A model generated the notes under the pieces. The model searched no databases and was not told where the DNA came from. It saw nothing but the letters and a program-made list of their open reading frames with translations. The translations under genes and the position numbers were made by a program. DNA of 46,018 nucleotides from Actinomycetota bacterium (GTDB taxonomy: Bacteria; Actinomycetota; Acidimicrobiia; Acidimicrobiales; CADCSY01). The stretch spans positions 1 through 46,018 of the forward strand of contig JAHWJI010000007.1 in the NCBI GenBank assembly GCA_019348495.1, read 5' to 3'. This document shows positions 40,396 to 46,018 of the stretch, piece by piece (position 1 is the stretch's first letter; each line of letters begins with the position of its first letter).

Positions 40396-41322
40396 GTGCC
40401 CATCCCCATCCCCGCTGCACTCGACGAATCGGCCGCCCTGGCTCGGACCAAGGCGATGCAGGTCCGCCGCCTGCCTCGCTACCTGGCGGCGTCGGTGCTG
40501 GCCGGAGCGTTCGTGGGGGTGGCCGTGGTGTTGCTGGCCAGCGTGGCCGGCCCGTTCGTGGCGGCGAGCGCGCCCTCGGCCAAGCTGGTGCAGGGGGCGG
40601 TGTTCGGGGTGGCCCTGACGTTGGTGGTCTTCGCCGGCGCCGAGCTCTTCACCGGCAACGTGATGTACATGTTGCAGGGACTGTCGGCCCGCACCATCGG
40701 CTTCGGTGGCTTGATGGCGGTCTGGGTGGCATCGCTCGTGGGCAACCTGATCGGTTCCATCGGCTTCGCCGCCATGGTGCACGCCGGCGGCACGATGACC
40801 ACCGGTGCATCCGCCGGGAAGATCGGGCCTGGGGAGGCGCTGATCGCCGGAGCGGTGGAGGCCAAGAACATGGCTACCGGCACGCAACTGTTCTGGCGCT
40901 CGGTGCTCTGCAACGCCCTGGTGTGCCTGGCCCTTTGGATGGCGGGACGGACCCGCAGTGACGCAGCCAAGCTGGTGGTGCTCTGGTGGGCGCTCTTGGC
41001 GTTCATCGCATCGGGTTTCGAGCACTCGGTCGCCAACATGACGCTGTTCGGTCTCGGGATCTTTCAGGGCCACGCCGCCTGGGGCGACTTGTGGCGCAAC
41101 CTGGCCTGGACGGTCCCGGGCAACATCGTCGGCGGTGGCGTGCTGGTCGGGTTGGCCTACGCCTGGGTGGGTCGTGCGGATCGGCCGGTGACCGTCGCAC
41201 CGGAACCGATCCCGGAGCCGGCCATCGACGCGCCACTCGGTCGTCTGCTGCAGAGGGGCAACGGCCAGGGCTCGCCCGACGGGCAGGGGCCCGAGCCGGC
41301 CCAGGCTCCGGCCATCCCCTGA
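40396..41322 (+). CDS. Formate/nitrite transporter (FocA/NirC) family channel
   Basis: 308 residues, six hydrophobic spans. Family signatures are FAGAELFTGNVMYMLQG (pore loop after span 2), VEAKNMATGTQLFWRSVLCNALVCLALWM and GFEHSVANMTLFGLG, where the His of E-H-S-x-A-N-M is the central pore His; GNIVGGGVLVG closes the core. The first 270 residues are normal length; a Pro/Gly/Gln-rich tail of about 40 residues (GNGQGSPDGQGPEPAQAPAIP) is extra. Whether it carries formate, nitrite or another monovalent anion cannot be told; no nitrite reductase is near. The ATG/GTG start at 40396 has GGAGGAG 5 nt upstream. Confidence 0.94.
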   Translation: MPIPIPAALDESAALARTKAMQVRRLPRYLAASVLAGAFVGVAVVLLASVAGPFVAASAPSAKLVQGAVFGVALTLVVFAGAELFTGNVMYMLQGLSARTIGFGGLMAVWVASLVGNLIGSIGFAAMVHAGGTMTTGASAGKIGPGEALIAGAVEAKNMATGTQLFWRSVLCNALVCLALWMAGRTRSDAAKLVVLWWALLAFIASGFEHSVANMTLFGLGIFQGHAAWGDLWRNLAWTVPGNIVGGGVLVGLAYAWVGRADRPVTVAPEPIPEPAIDAPLGRLLQRGNGQGSPDGQGPEPAQAPAIP

Positions 41323-41388
41323 GCGTCCACCAAGCTTCGCCGGACATGGGGAGGCGCTCCGACGCTCTCGTGCCAGATCGGCCTGGTT

Positions 41389-41394
41389 TAGCGT
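41389..41394 (+). promoter_or_regulatory. -10 hexamer of the PIG-L deacetylase gene, leaderless type
   Basis: TAGCGT, 6 nt, then GTG at 41401. An earlier GTG at 41395 directly abuts the hexamer and would lie before the transcription start, so 41401 is preferred. Confidence 0.5.
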
Positions 41395-41400
41395 GTGGTC

Positions 41401-42123
41401 GTGGAGGTGAGCCGCCTGGAGGTCCTCGACGACGATTGGACACGGGCACTGGCCATCGTCGCCCACCCCGACGACTTGGAGTACGGCGCATCGAGCGCCG
41501 TCGCCCGATGGACCTCCGAGGGACGCCATGTGGCCTACGTGCTGGCCTCACGGGGGGAGGCGGGCCTGGGCGACGTGCCCCCCGCCACGGCCGCCGCCCT
41601 CCGAGAGGACGAACAGCGTCGGAGCGCGAGCGTCGTCGGGGTGGAGCAGGTGACGTTCCTCGACCATGTCGACGGCGCCATCGAATACGGTCTGGCCCTT
41701 CGTCGTGATCTCTCCCGGGTGATCCGTCGCCATCGCCCGGAGCTGATCCTCACCCTCAACCGCCACGAGACGTGGGGCGGCCAGAGCTTCAACATGGCCG
41801 ATCATCGCCATGTCGGTCTGGCTGTGCTCGATGCAGCCCGCGACGCCGCCAACCGCTGGATCTTCCCCGATCTGCTCGAAGAAGAAGGCCTCGAGCCCTG
41901 GGGCGGAGTCCGTCTTGTCTGCTTCAGCGGATCGCCCCACGCCCGCCACGGCGTCGACGTCACCGGTTTTCTCGCCGCCGGCATCGAATCGCTGCAGGCC
42001 CACCGCACCTACATCGAGCACGTGGGCACCGATCCCGAGAGCTGGCTGCGAGAGGCGGCCCAGGCCGCTGGAGCGTTGCTCGGCTGCGAGCACGGCGTCG
42101 CCCTCGAGATCGTGCGCCCCTGA
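41401..42123 (+). CDS. PIG-L/LmbE-family N-acetylglucosaminyl-type deacetylase
   Basis: Zn-dependent amide hydrolase, 240 residues. The catalytic and metal motif is AIVAHPDDLEYGASSAVARW, followed by AYVLASRGEAGLGD (family T/S-R-G-E-A-G), and the third metal ligand is in NMADHRHVGLAVLDA. Actinobacterial relatives include MshB and Mca of mycothiol metabolism and sugar deacetylases of natural products; this one is shorter than MshB and lacks enough marks to choose. No signal peptide. Stands alone with a leaderless promoter. Confidence 0.93.
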   Translation: MEVSRLEVLDDDWTRALAIVAHPDDLEYGASSAVARWTSEGRHVAYVLASRGEAGLGDVPPATAAALREDEQRRSASVVGVEQVTFLDHVDGAIEYGLALRRDLSRVIRRHRPELILTLNRHETWGGQSFNMADHRHVGLAVLDAARDAANRWIFPDLLEEEGLEPWGGVRLVCFSGSPHARHGVDVTGFLAAGIESLQAHRTYIEHVGTDPESWLREAAQAAGALLGCEHGVALEIVRP

Positions 42124-42257
42124 GCCGGTCCCTGCCCACTCGAGAAGAGCCCGGCGGGGCCCATCACCGTGGCCACGAGGAAATCTCTAAAGGTCAGCCT
42201 CGTTCGTGCCGATGGTGATGTCCCAGCCACATGTCGCACCCAGGGGAGGACCACCTC

Positions 42258-42605
42258 TTGTCAACCATCACCACTACCCCGTTCGAGGCCGAGCACCTGC
42301 GTTCCGACGAGACGATCGAAGTCCGGTTGCGCGGCGAGTTGGATGTCGCTGCCGGCCCCGAGCTGTGGTCCTGCCTCGCCCCCGTGCTGGAGGCCGGCGG
42401 CGTGCATCTACGGACACTGGTGCTGGACCTCAGCGCACTGGACTTCATGGATGCCGCCGGCCTGGGAGTCATCATGCGCCTCGCCAACAAGCTCCGCTCC
42501 ACTGGCGGATCGATCTGCATCCGTTCGCCCCGGCCCCTTGTACGCAGGGTCCTTGACCTCACCGACGTCGGCCAGGTGCTGCACGTGGAGCCAGAGCCTG
42601 TCTGA
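42258..42605 (+). CDS. STAS-domain protein (anti-sigma factor antagonist-like) lacking the phosphorylatable Ser
   Basis: 115 residues: a single STAS domain, IEVRLRGELDVAAGPELWSCL, TLVLDLSALDFMDAAGLGVIMRLAN, ICIRSPRPLVRRVLDLTDV. In SpoIIAA and RsbV the loop reads D-S-S-G-L-G with the Ser that anti-sigma kinases phosphorylate; here both serines are Ala (DAAGLG). The protein would then bind its partner constitutively or be controlled differently. Start: TTG at 42258, 8 nt after GGGGAGG; an ATG at 42231 lies before this ribosome binding site and is rejected. No sigma or anti-sigma gene is adjacent. Confidence 0.88.
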   Translation: MSTITTTPFEAEHLRSDETIEVRLRGELDVAAGPELWSCLAPVLEAGGVHLRTLVLDLSALDFMDAAGLGVIMRLANKLRSTGGSICIRSPRPLVRRVLDLTDVGQVLHVEPEPV

Positions 42606-42608
42606 CGG

Positions 42609-42637
42609 CAACTCGGACAGGAGTGTCAGCTGAGTTG
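42609..42637. terminator. Two-tier hairpin between convergent STAS and ktrA genes
   Basis: Outer arms CAACTC (42609-42614) and GAGTTG (42632-42637); inner arms GACA (42616-42619) and TGTC (42624-42627) around GGAG. It starts 4 bp after the STAS stop and covers the ktrA stop. Good candidate for a bidirectional terminator. Confidence 0.5.
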
Positions 42638-43327
42638 GGCGAAAGCCTCCGCCGATTCGGTGGGTCCGGCGACGACCAGCACGTCGCCCTTGGCCAGCAC
42701 GCTGTCGGCGGTGGCGTAGGTGAACCCCTGGCCTACGGGCTTGATGCACACGACGGTCACGCCGAAGCGACCTCGCACGCCGACCTCGCTGAGCGACCGA
42801 CCGATGAGCTCGCCGGGCGCCTCGGTCTCCACCATGGCGAAGTCGGGGTCCAGCTGGAACCAATCGATGATGCGCCGGCCTACGACGTGGGCGACGCGCT
42901 GGCCGCTCTCCTGCTCAGGGAAGACCACATGGTGGGCGCCGACGCGCTCGAGGATCCGCCCGTGCTGGGCGGTGACGGCCTTGGCCCAGATGTTGGGCAC
43001 GCCGATGTCCGCCAGGGCTGCGGTGCTGAGGATGCTGGCTTCGATGTCGGTGCCGATGCCGACCACAGCGATGTTGAAATCGGCCGCGCCCATCTGGCGA
43101 AGCGTCTCTTCGCTGGTCGTGTCGGCCTGCATGACATGGGTGAGCTGGTCGGCGAAGCTCTGCACGCGCCCGGCGTCGCCGTCGACGCCGAGGACGTCGA
43201 AGCCCAGGTTGATCAGCTCCTCGGCAACGCTGCCGCCGAACCGGCCCAGGCCGACGACGAGAACCTGCTCACCGGATGCGGCTCGGTCCTGCCGCTTGGA
43301 GCTCCGTCGAAACGCTCGGTCAACCAA
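42626..43327 (-). CDS. ktrA: Potassium uptake regulatory subunit, RCK/TrkA-type (KtrA)
   Basis: Cytosolic gating ring of the K+ channel. About 233 residues. RCK_N binds nucleotide: VLVVGLGRFGGSVAEELINLGFDVLGVDGD; the Asp of LGVDGD marks NAD/ATP ribose binding. RCK_C follows from about residue 140 (FAMVETEAPGELIGRSLSEVGVRG; FTYATADSVLAKGDVLVVAG). Start: TTG at 43327, whose codons overlap the ktrB stop by 8 bp with GAGAGG 9 nt upstream; a GTG at 43366 is possible but intrudes 47 bp into ktrB. Encoded after ktrB, so the two form one translation unit. Confidence 0.93.
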   Translation of the reverse strand: MVDRAFRRSSKRQDRAASGEQVLVVGLGRFGGSVAEELINLGFDVLGVDGDAGRVQSFADQLTHVMQADTTSEETLRQMGAADFNIAVVGIGTDIEASILSTAALADIGVPNIWAKAVTAQHGRILERVGAHHVVFPEQESGQRVAHVVGRRIIDWFQLDPDFAMVETEAPGELIGRSLSEVGVRGRFGVTVVCIKPVGQGFTYATADSVLAKGDVLVVAGPTESAEAFAQLS

Positions 43328-44675
43328 TGATGGGCCTCTCTTCCGGGTAGCGGAACGGGCGCTCACGCTCGCGGAGGACGAGCGCGGCGAACAGGGTGGG
43401 CGGCCCGACGCGGCCGAGGATCATGAGGGCTGCCACCAGCAACTGGGCTGCGCCGGACAGCAGCGGGGTGGCGCCGGTCGACAGGCCGACGGTGCCCAGC
43501 GCCGAGACGACCTCGAACAGCACGTCCAGCCTGGGCAGTGACGTGATGGCGATCAGCACCATCGTGGCCCCCACGATCAGCCCGACCGCCAACAGAGCCA
43601 CGGTCAGTGCCTGGCGCTGAGCGGAGGTGGGGATCCGGCGCTCGAAGGCCACCACGTCGGGCTGGCCGCGCACCTCGGCCCACATCACGCACGCGAGCAA
43701 CGCGAACGTCGTCACCTTGATCCCCCCTGCGGTCGATGCACTGCCGGCGCCGATGACCATCAGGATCTCGGTGAGCAACTTCGACGGCTCCCGCATCTGG
43801 GCCACGTCGATCGAGTTGAACCCGGCCGTGCGGGGCATGGCGCTGTGGAACAAGGCGTTGACGACGGAGTCGCCGACCGACAGCGGGCCGAAGGTTGCGG
43901 CGTTGGTCCACTCGAACCAGGCGAAGCCGGCCCAGCCGACGACGAGCAGCAGCGCCGTGGTGGCCAGCGTGAGCTTGGTGTGCAGCCTCCATCCGTGGGG
44001 CGAGCGCGGCCGCCGGGCCACCTGGACCAGCACCGGGTATCCCAGGCCCCCCACGATGACGGTCCCAGCGATGACGAGCAGCACGAACGGGTCCTTGGCG
44101 TAGTCCACGAAGCTGCGAGGGAACAGGGCGAAGCCGGCGTTGTTGAACGCCGACACGGCGTGGAACAGGCCGAGGTAGGCGGCCCGCATCGGGGCATGGC
44201 CGTGGGCAAGCCAGAACCGCAGGAACAGGGCCACGGCCACAACGGCCTCGACTCCCAGGCTCAGCTTGGCGATCCCGAACAGCACCCGGCGAACGTCGCC
44301 CGTGTCGAGCGAGCGGGTCTCGGCCGCCGCCAACAGACGGTGACGCAGGCCCAGCCGATGCGACAGCACGACCACGATGACCGACGTCAGCGACATGATG
44401 CCGAAGCCCCCGATCTGGATCAGCACCAGGATCACCACCTCACCGAGCACGCTCCAATGCCCGGAGGTGTCGACGACGACCAAGCCCGTCACGCAGACAG
44501 CCGACGTCGCCGTGAACAGGGCCGTGAGGAACGACGTGGTGGCCCCGCTCTCGGAGGCGGCGGGGATCAGCAGCAGCAGCGCGCCGAGGAGGCTCGCAAC
44601 GACGAAGCCGACGACGACATACTGGGCCGGCTGGTGGAGGGTGAGGTGCGACCCGACCCAACGCGCCAGCGACAC
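43320..44675 (-). CDS. ktrB: Potassium uptake membrane subunit, TrkH/KtrB family
   Basis: K+ (often Na+-coupled) transporter subunit of 451 residues, four M1-P-M2 repeats. The selectivity-filter loops are SAVCVTGLVVVDT, SAFNNAGFALFP, SAMPRTAGFNSID and SALGTVGLSTGA, each with the key Gly. GAGSASTAGGIKVTTFALLACVMWAEVRG (by position near residue 305) is the family gate region. At about 450 residues without extra N-terminal spans, it fits KtrB better than TrkH. A leaderless promoter precedes the GTG at 44675. The regulatory subunit follows with an 8-bp overlap. Confidence 0.95.
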   Translation of the reverse strand: MSLARWVGSHLTLHQPAQYVVVGFVVASLLGALLLLIPAASESGATTSFLTALFTATSAVCVTGLVVVDTSGHWSVLGEVVILVLIQIGGFGIMSLTSVIVVVLSHRLGLRHRLLAAAETRSLDTGDVRRVLFGIAKLSLGVEAVVAVALFLRFWLAHGHAPMRAAYLGLFHAVSAFNNAGFALFPRSFVDYAKDPFVLLVIAGTVIVGGLGYPVLVQVARRPRSPHGWRLHTKLTLATTALLLVVGWAGFAWFEWTNAATFGPLSVGDSVVNALFHSAMPRTAGFNSIDVAQMREPSKLLTEILMVIGAGSASTAGGIKVTTFALLACVMWAEVRGQPDVVAFERRIPTSAQRQALTVALLAVGLIVGATMVLIAITSLPRLDVLFEVVSALGTVGLSTGATPLLSGAAQLLVAALMILGRVGPPTLFAALVLRERERPFRYPEERPIIG

Positions 44676-44682
44676 GGCCGAA

Positions 44683-44688
44683 AGGGTA
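44683..44688 (-). promoter_or_regulatory. -10 hexamer of ktrBA, leaderless type
   Basis: TACCCT on the minus strand, 7 nt, then GTG at 44675. Identical hexamer and spacing to putA. Confidence 0.55.
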
Positions 44689-44827
44689 CTAATCCTCGAT
44701 CCGACGAGCCCGCCCGGGCTTCCGGCGAAGGCTCCAGCAGGAACCGCCGGCCGCCTTCGATGAGCACTCCCGTTCTCCAGTGGCCGCTGACGTATGCCAG
44801 GACGCCTCGAGGAGCCGAAAGCGCGTC

Positions 44828-44833
44828 TACCCT
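44828..44833 (+). promoter_or_regulatory. Candidate -10 of the RDD gene
   Basis: TACCCT, 19 nt before the ATG at 44853, inside the small inverted repeat CCCT-GCGT-AGGG. Would give a short 5' leader. It also makes the ATG at 44760 less likely as the start. Confidence 0.35.
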
Positions 44834-44852
44834 GCGTAGGGCAACCTTTGCT

Positions 44853-45671
44853 ATGACAAGCGGTCGCCGAGCTCCAAGTGGCACGATCATCCTCGCCGGT
44901 CTGGCCACGATCGCTGGCGCCGTCTTCAACGGGGCCTTCCGCCCGTGGGACGGCTCGGCGCCGCTGCTGATCCTCGGTGCAAGTGGTGCCGTCCAGATCG
45001 TTGCGCTAACGATCCTCGTCCTCCGGAACTGGCATCCGTCCGGGCCGGATCCCCGCAGTTGGGTGGCTTCCTCGGCGGTCGACGCTCTTGCCCGGGCTCC
45101 GGTGGGCGCGTCTCCGGGCGCCTCCTGTCAGCTCGCGAACTTCGGTCCGCGCGTCGTCGCCGCCCTGATCGACGGGGCCTTGGTCCTCTGGCCGATACTG
45201 CTCGGCGTGGTGGTGTTCATGGCGGGCACCGACGAGGGTGAGAGAGAACCCGAGGGGTTCCCGAGGTTGCTCGTCTTCATCCTGGTGTTCGTCTCACTGA
45301 TGTTGTTCACGTTGAACCGCGCCTTCATCCAAGGCAACGGCGGGCAGTCGTGGGGCAAGACGGCCCTCAAGCTGAGGCTCGTGCGGTTGGCTGATGGGCA
45401 ACCCGTTACTCAGCTGGGCGCCGTGGGGCGTGATTTTCTCCACCTGGTTGACGCACTGATCTTCAACATCGGGTTCCTCTGGCCGCTGTGGGACGAACGG
45501 CGTCAGACCGTCGCCGACAAGATGGTGCGCACGGTCGTCGTTACCGAGGGCCCGACGCAGGACGGGCCGTCCTGGGACCGACTCGTCACCGGAATCCGGT
45601 CGACCCGCATGTATTTCGCAGCTTCCCCGGCGGTGGCGGCAGAAGCAACGCGAGCCGAGTCTCGAACGTGA
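44853..45671 (+). CDS. RDD-family membrane protein
   Basis: About 272 residues. An N-terminal pair of spans (GTIILAGLATIAGAVF; LLILGASGAVQIVALTILVL) precedes an RDD domain: NFGPRVVAALIDGALVLWPILLGVVVF (R and D of the family name), LLVFILVFVSLMLFTLNRAF, NGGQSWGKTALKLRLV and the closing WPLWDERRQTVADKMVRTVVV. The molecular role of RDD proteins is mostly unknown; ion or compatible-solute handling has been suggested for some. The start is uncertain: ATG at 44853 follows a candidate promoter, and ATG at 44760 would add 31 residues. It is divergent from ktrBA. Confidence 0.85.
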   Translation: MTSGRRAPSGTIILAGLATIAGAVFNGAFRPWDGSAPLLILGASGAVQIVALTILVLRNWHPSGPDPRSWVASSAVDALARAPVGASPGASCQLANFGPRVVAALIDGALVLWPILLGVVVFMAGTDEGEREPEGFPRLLVFILVFVSLMLFTLNRAFIQGNGGQSWGKTALKLRLVRLADGQPVTQLGAVGRDFLHLVDALIFNIGFLWPLWDERRQTVADKMVRTVVVTEGPTQDGPSWDRLVTGIRSTRMYFAASPAVAAEATRAESRT

Positions 45672-45862
45672 CGGCAACGTTCGAGCAGATTTTGTCGAAG
45701 CGGTCCACCCGATTCGGCCTGCCTCCTAGCGCCCTCCGCCGCTGGCGACTCGGAGAGCCAGCACCATCAGTACGACCTACTGCCCGCATGCACGGCTTAT
45801 CCGGTTGCGACGTGGTACCCGGCGGATACGTTTCCGCAGGTTTGGCATTCTCTTCATGGACA
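45672..45862. other. Gene-free stretch before the terminal repeats
   Basis: I see no supported ORF, RNA gene or promoter. The base composition drops noticeably in GC compared with the rest of the window (for example TTTGGCATTCTCTTCATGG), which suggests a boundary with transferred or insertion-sequence DNA. Confidence 0.4.
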
Positions 45863-45921
45863 TGTCAAGTCCCGGTACCCGGTTGACACTTCGACCCCGG
45901 TAGCTACCTGACACACGTCGA
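45863..45921. repeat. Inverted and direct repeats, possible insertion-sequence end
   Basis: TGTCAA (45863-45868) and TTGACA (45883-45888) form an inverted repeat around a CCGG-TAC-CCGG core. From 45871 a unit of about 25 bp beginning CCCGGTA and ending TGACAC-n-TCGA is followed by a diverged copy at 45896-45921. Such clustered short repeats just before an ORF start are common at transposon ends; family not identified. Confidence 0.4.
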
Positions 45922-45977
45922 ACCCCTCACGCCGCGTTTCTGCGCCGAGGCCTCCCCCCGGGGTTGGCAAGGGCACC

Positions 45978-46018
45978 ATGTTCGCGGGTGCGGTCATGCT
46001 TGGACTTGTGGCTGCGGA
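45978..46018 (+). CDS. Possible start of a gene running off the window
   Basis: ATG at 45978 preceded by AAGGG at 5 nt opens a frame (MFAGAVMLGLVAA) that stays open to the edge, only 13 codons. Given the repeats upstream it may be a transposase or other mobile-element gene, but nothing in 13 residues proves this. Confidence 0.25.
   Translation, partial: MFAGAVMLGLVAA

Noticed and set aside
43845-44759. Extension of the RDD frame antisense to ktrB
   Set aside because: The sequence is a His/Gln/Glu-rich shadow of ktrB; the membrane protein starts after the divergent promoter region.
1-46018. tRNA, rRNA, riboswitch or CRISPR arrays
   Set aside because: I read the intergenic stretches on both strands and found no cloverleaf, no conserved rRNA sequence and no spaced identical repeats. 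Small RNAs without sequence hallmarks could still be missed.

Overview
The window is a 46 kb stretch of very GC-rich DNA (third codon positions almost always G or C) that reads as chromosome of an actinobacterium. Supporting signs are a class II HelD-type RNA polymerase ATPase, a hemE-ferrochelatase-protoporphyrinogen oxidase cluster of actinobacterial type, many GTG and TTG starts, and at least seven genes whose start codon lies 6-8 nt after a TANNNT -10 hexamer, the layout of leaderless actinobacterial mRNAs. Placement within Actinomycetota (perhaps Acidimicrobiia) is inference. I see no rRNA, tRNA or CRISPR and no complete mobile element; the last 160 bases may be the end of an insertion sequence.

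Layout. 1-1.6 kb: partial glycogen debranching enzyme (glgX, minus) and a possible small membrane protein. 1.9-6.5 kb: iron module with a DtxR-family regulator, an Fe(III) ABC transporter lipoprotein and permease, and the ATPase encoded convergently; a DtxR-box-like sequence lies before the lipoprotein gene. 6.6-10.1 kb: BioY biotin transporter, an unknown protein with a His/Asp-rich tail, and HelD. 10.2-11.7 kb: MarR regulator plus patatin-like lipase. 11.7-16.7 kb: heme genes hemE, cpfC/hemH and cgoX/hemY, a small antisense-overlapping ORF, then glgC. 16.7-18.4 kb: nucleoside hydrolase, a DUF1622-like membrane protein and a conserved-looking 73-residue protein.

18.5-25.8 kb (minus): a tightly coupled five-gene galactose operon: glycosyltransferase, a UDP-galactopyranose mutase whose motifs look like the eukaryotic (Aspergillus) type, a GH2 glycosidase, galT and galK. 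It can release galactose, activate it through the Leloir route, turn UDP-Galp into UDP-Galf and transfer it to a glycan. 26.1-31.4 kb (plus): a three-gene cassette of an HExxH metalloprotease, a nucleotide cyclase fused to a STAND-type ATPase and TPR repeats, and a 579-residue protein with a weakly VioB-like N-terminus. This is the best candidate here for an undescribed signalling or effector system.

31.5-36.3 kb: bifunctional PutA (minus) and Tat-exported PhoD phosphatase (plus). 36.4-40.1 kb (minus): an operon of a PhyH-type dioxygenase, a clan GH-A glycosidase and a GH43-like glycosidase, probably for a plant or microbial glycoside. 40.4-45.7 kb: formate/nitrite channel, PIG-L deacetylase, a STAS protein lacking the phosphorylatable serine, a KtrAB-type potassium uptake pair (minus) and an RDD membrane protein. 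All functions are read from motifs by eye; no database search was run.
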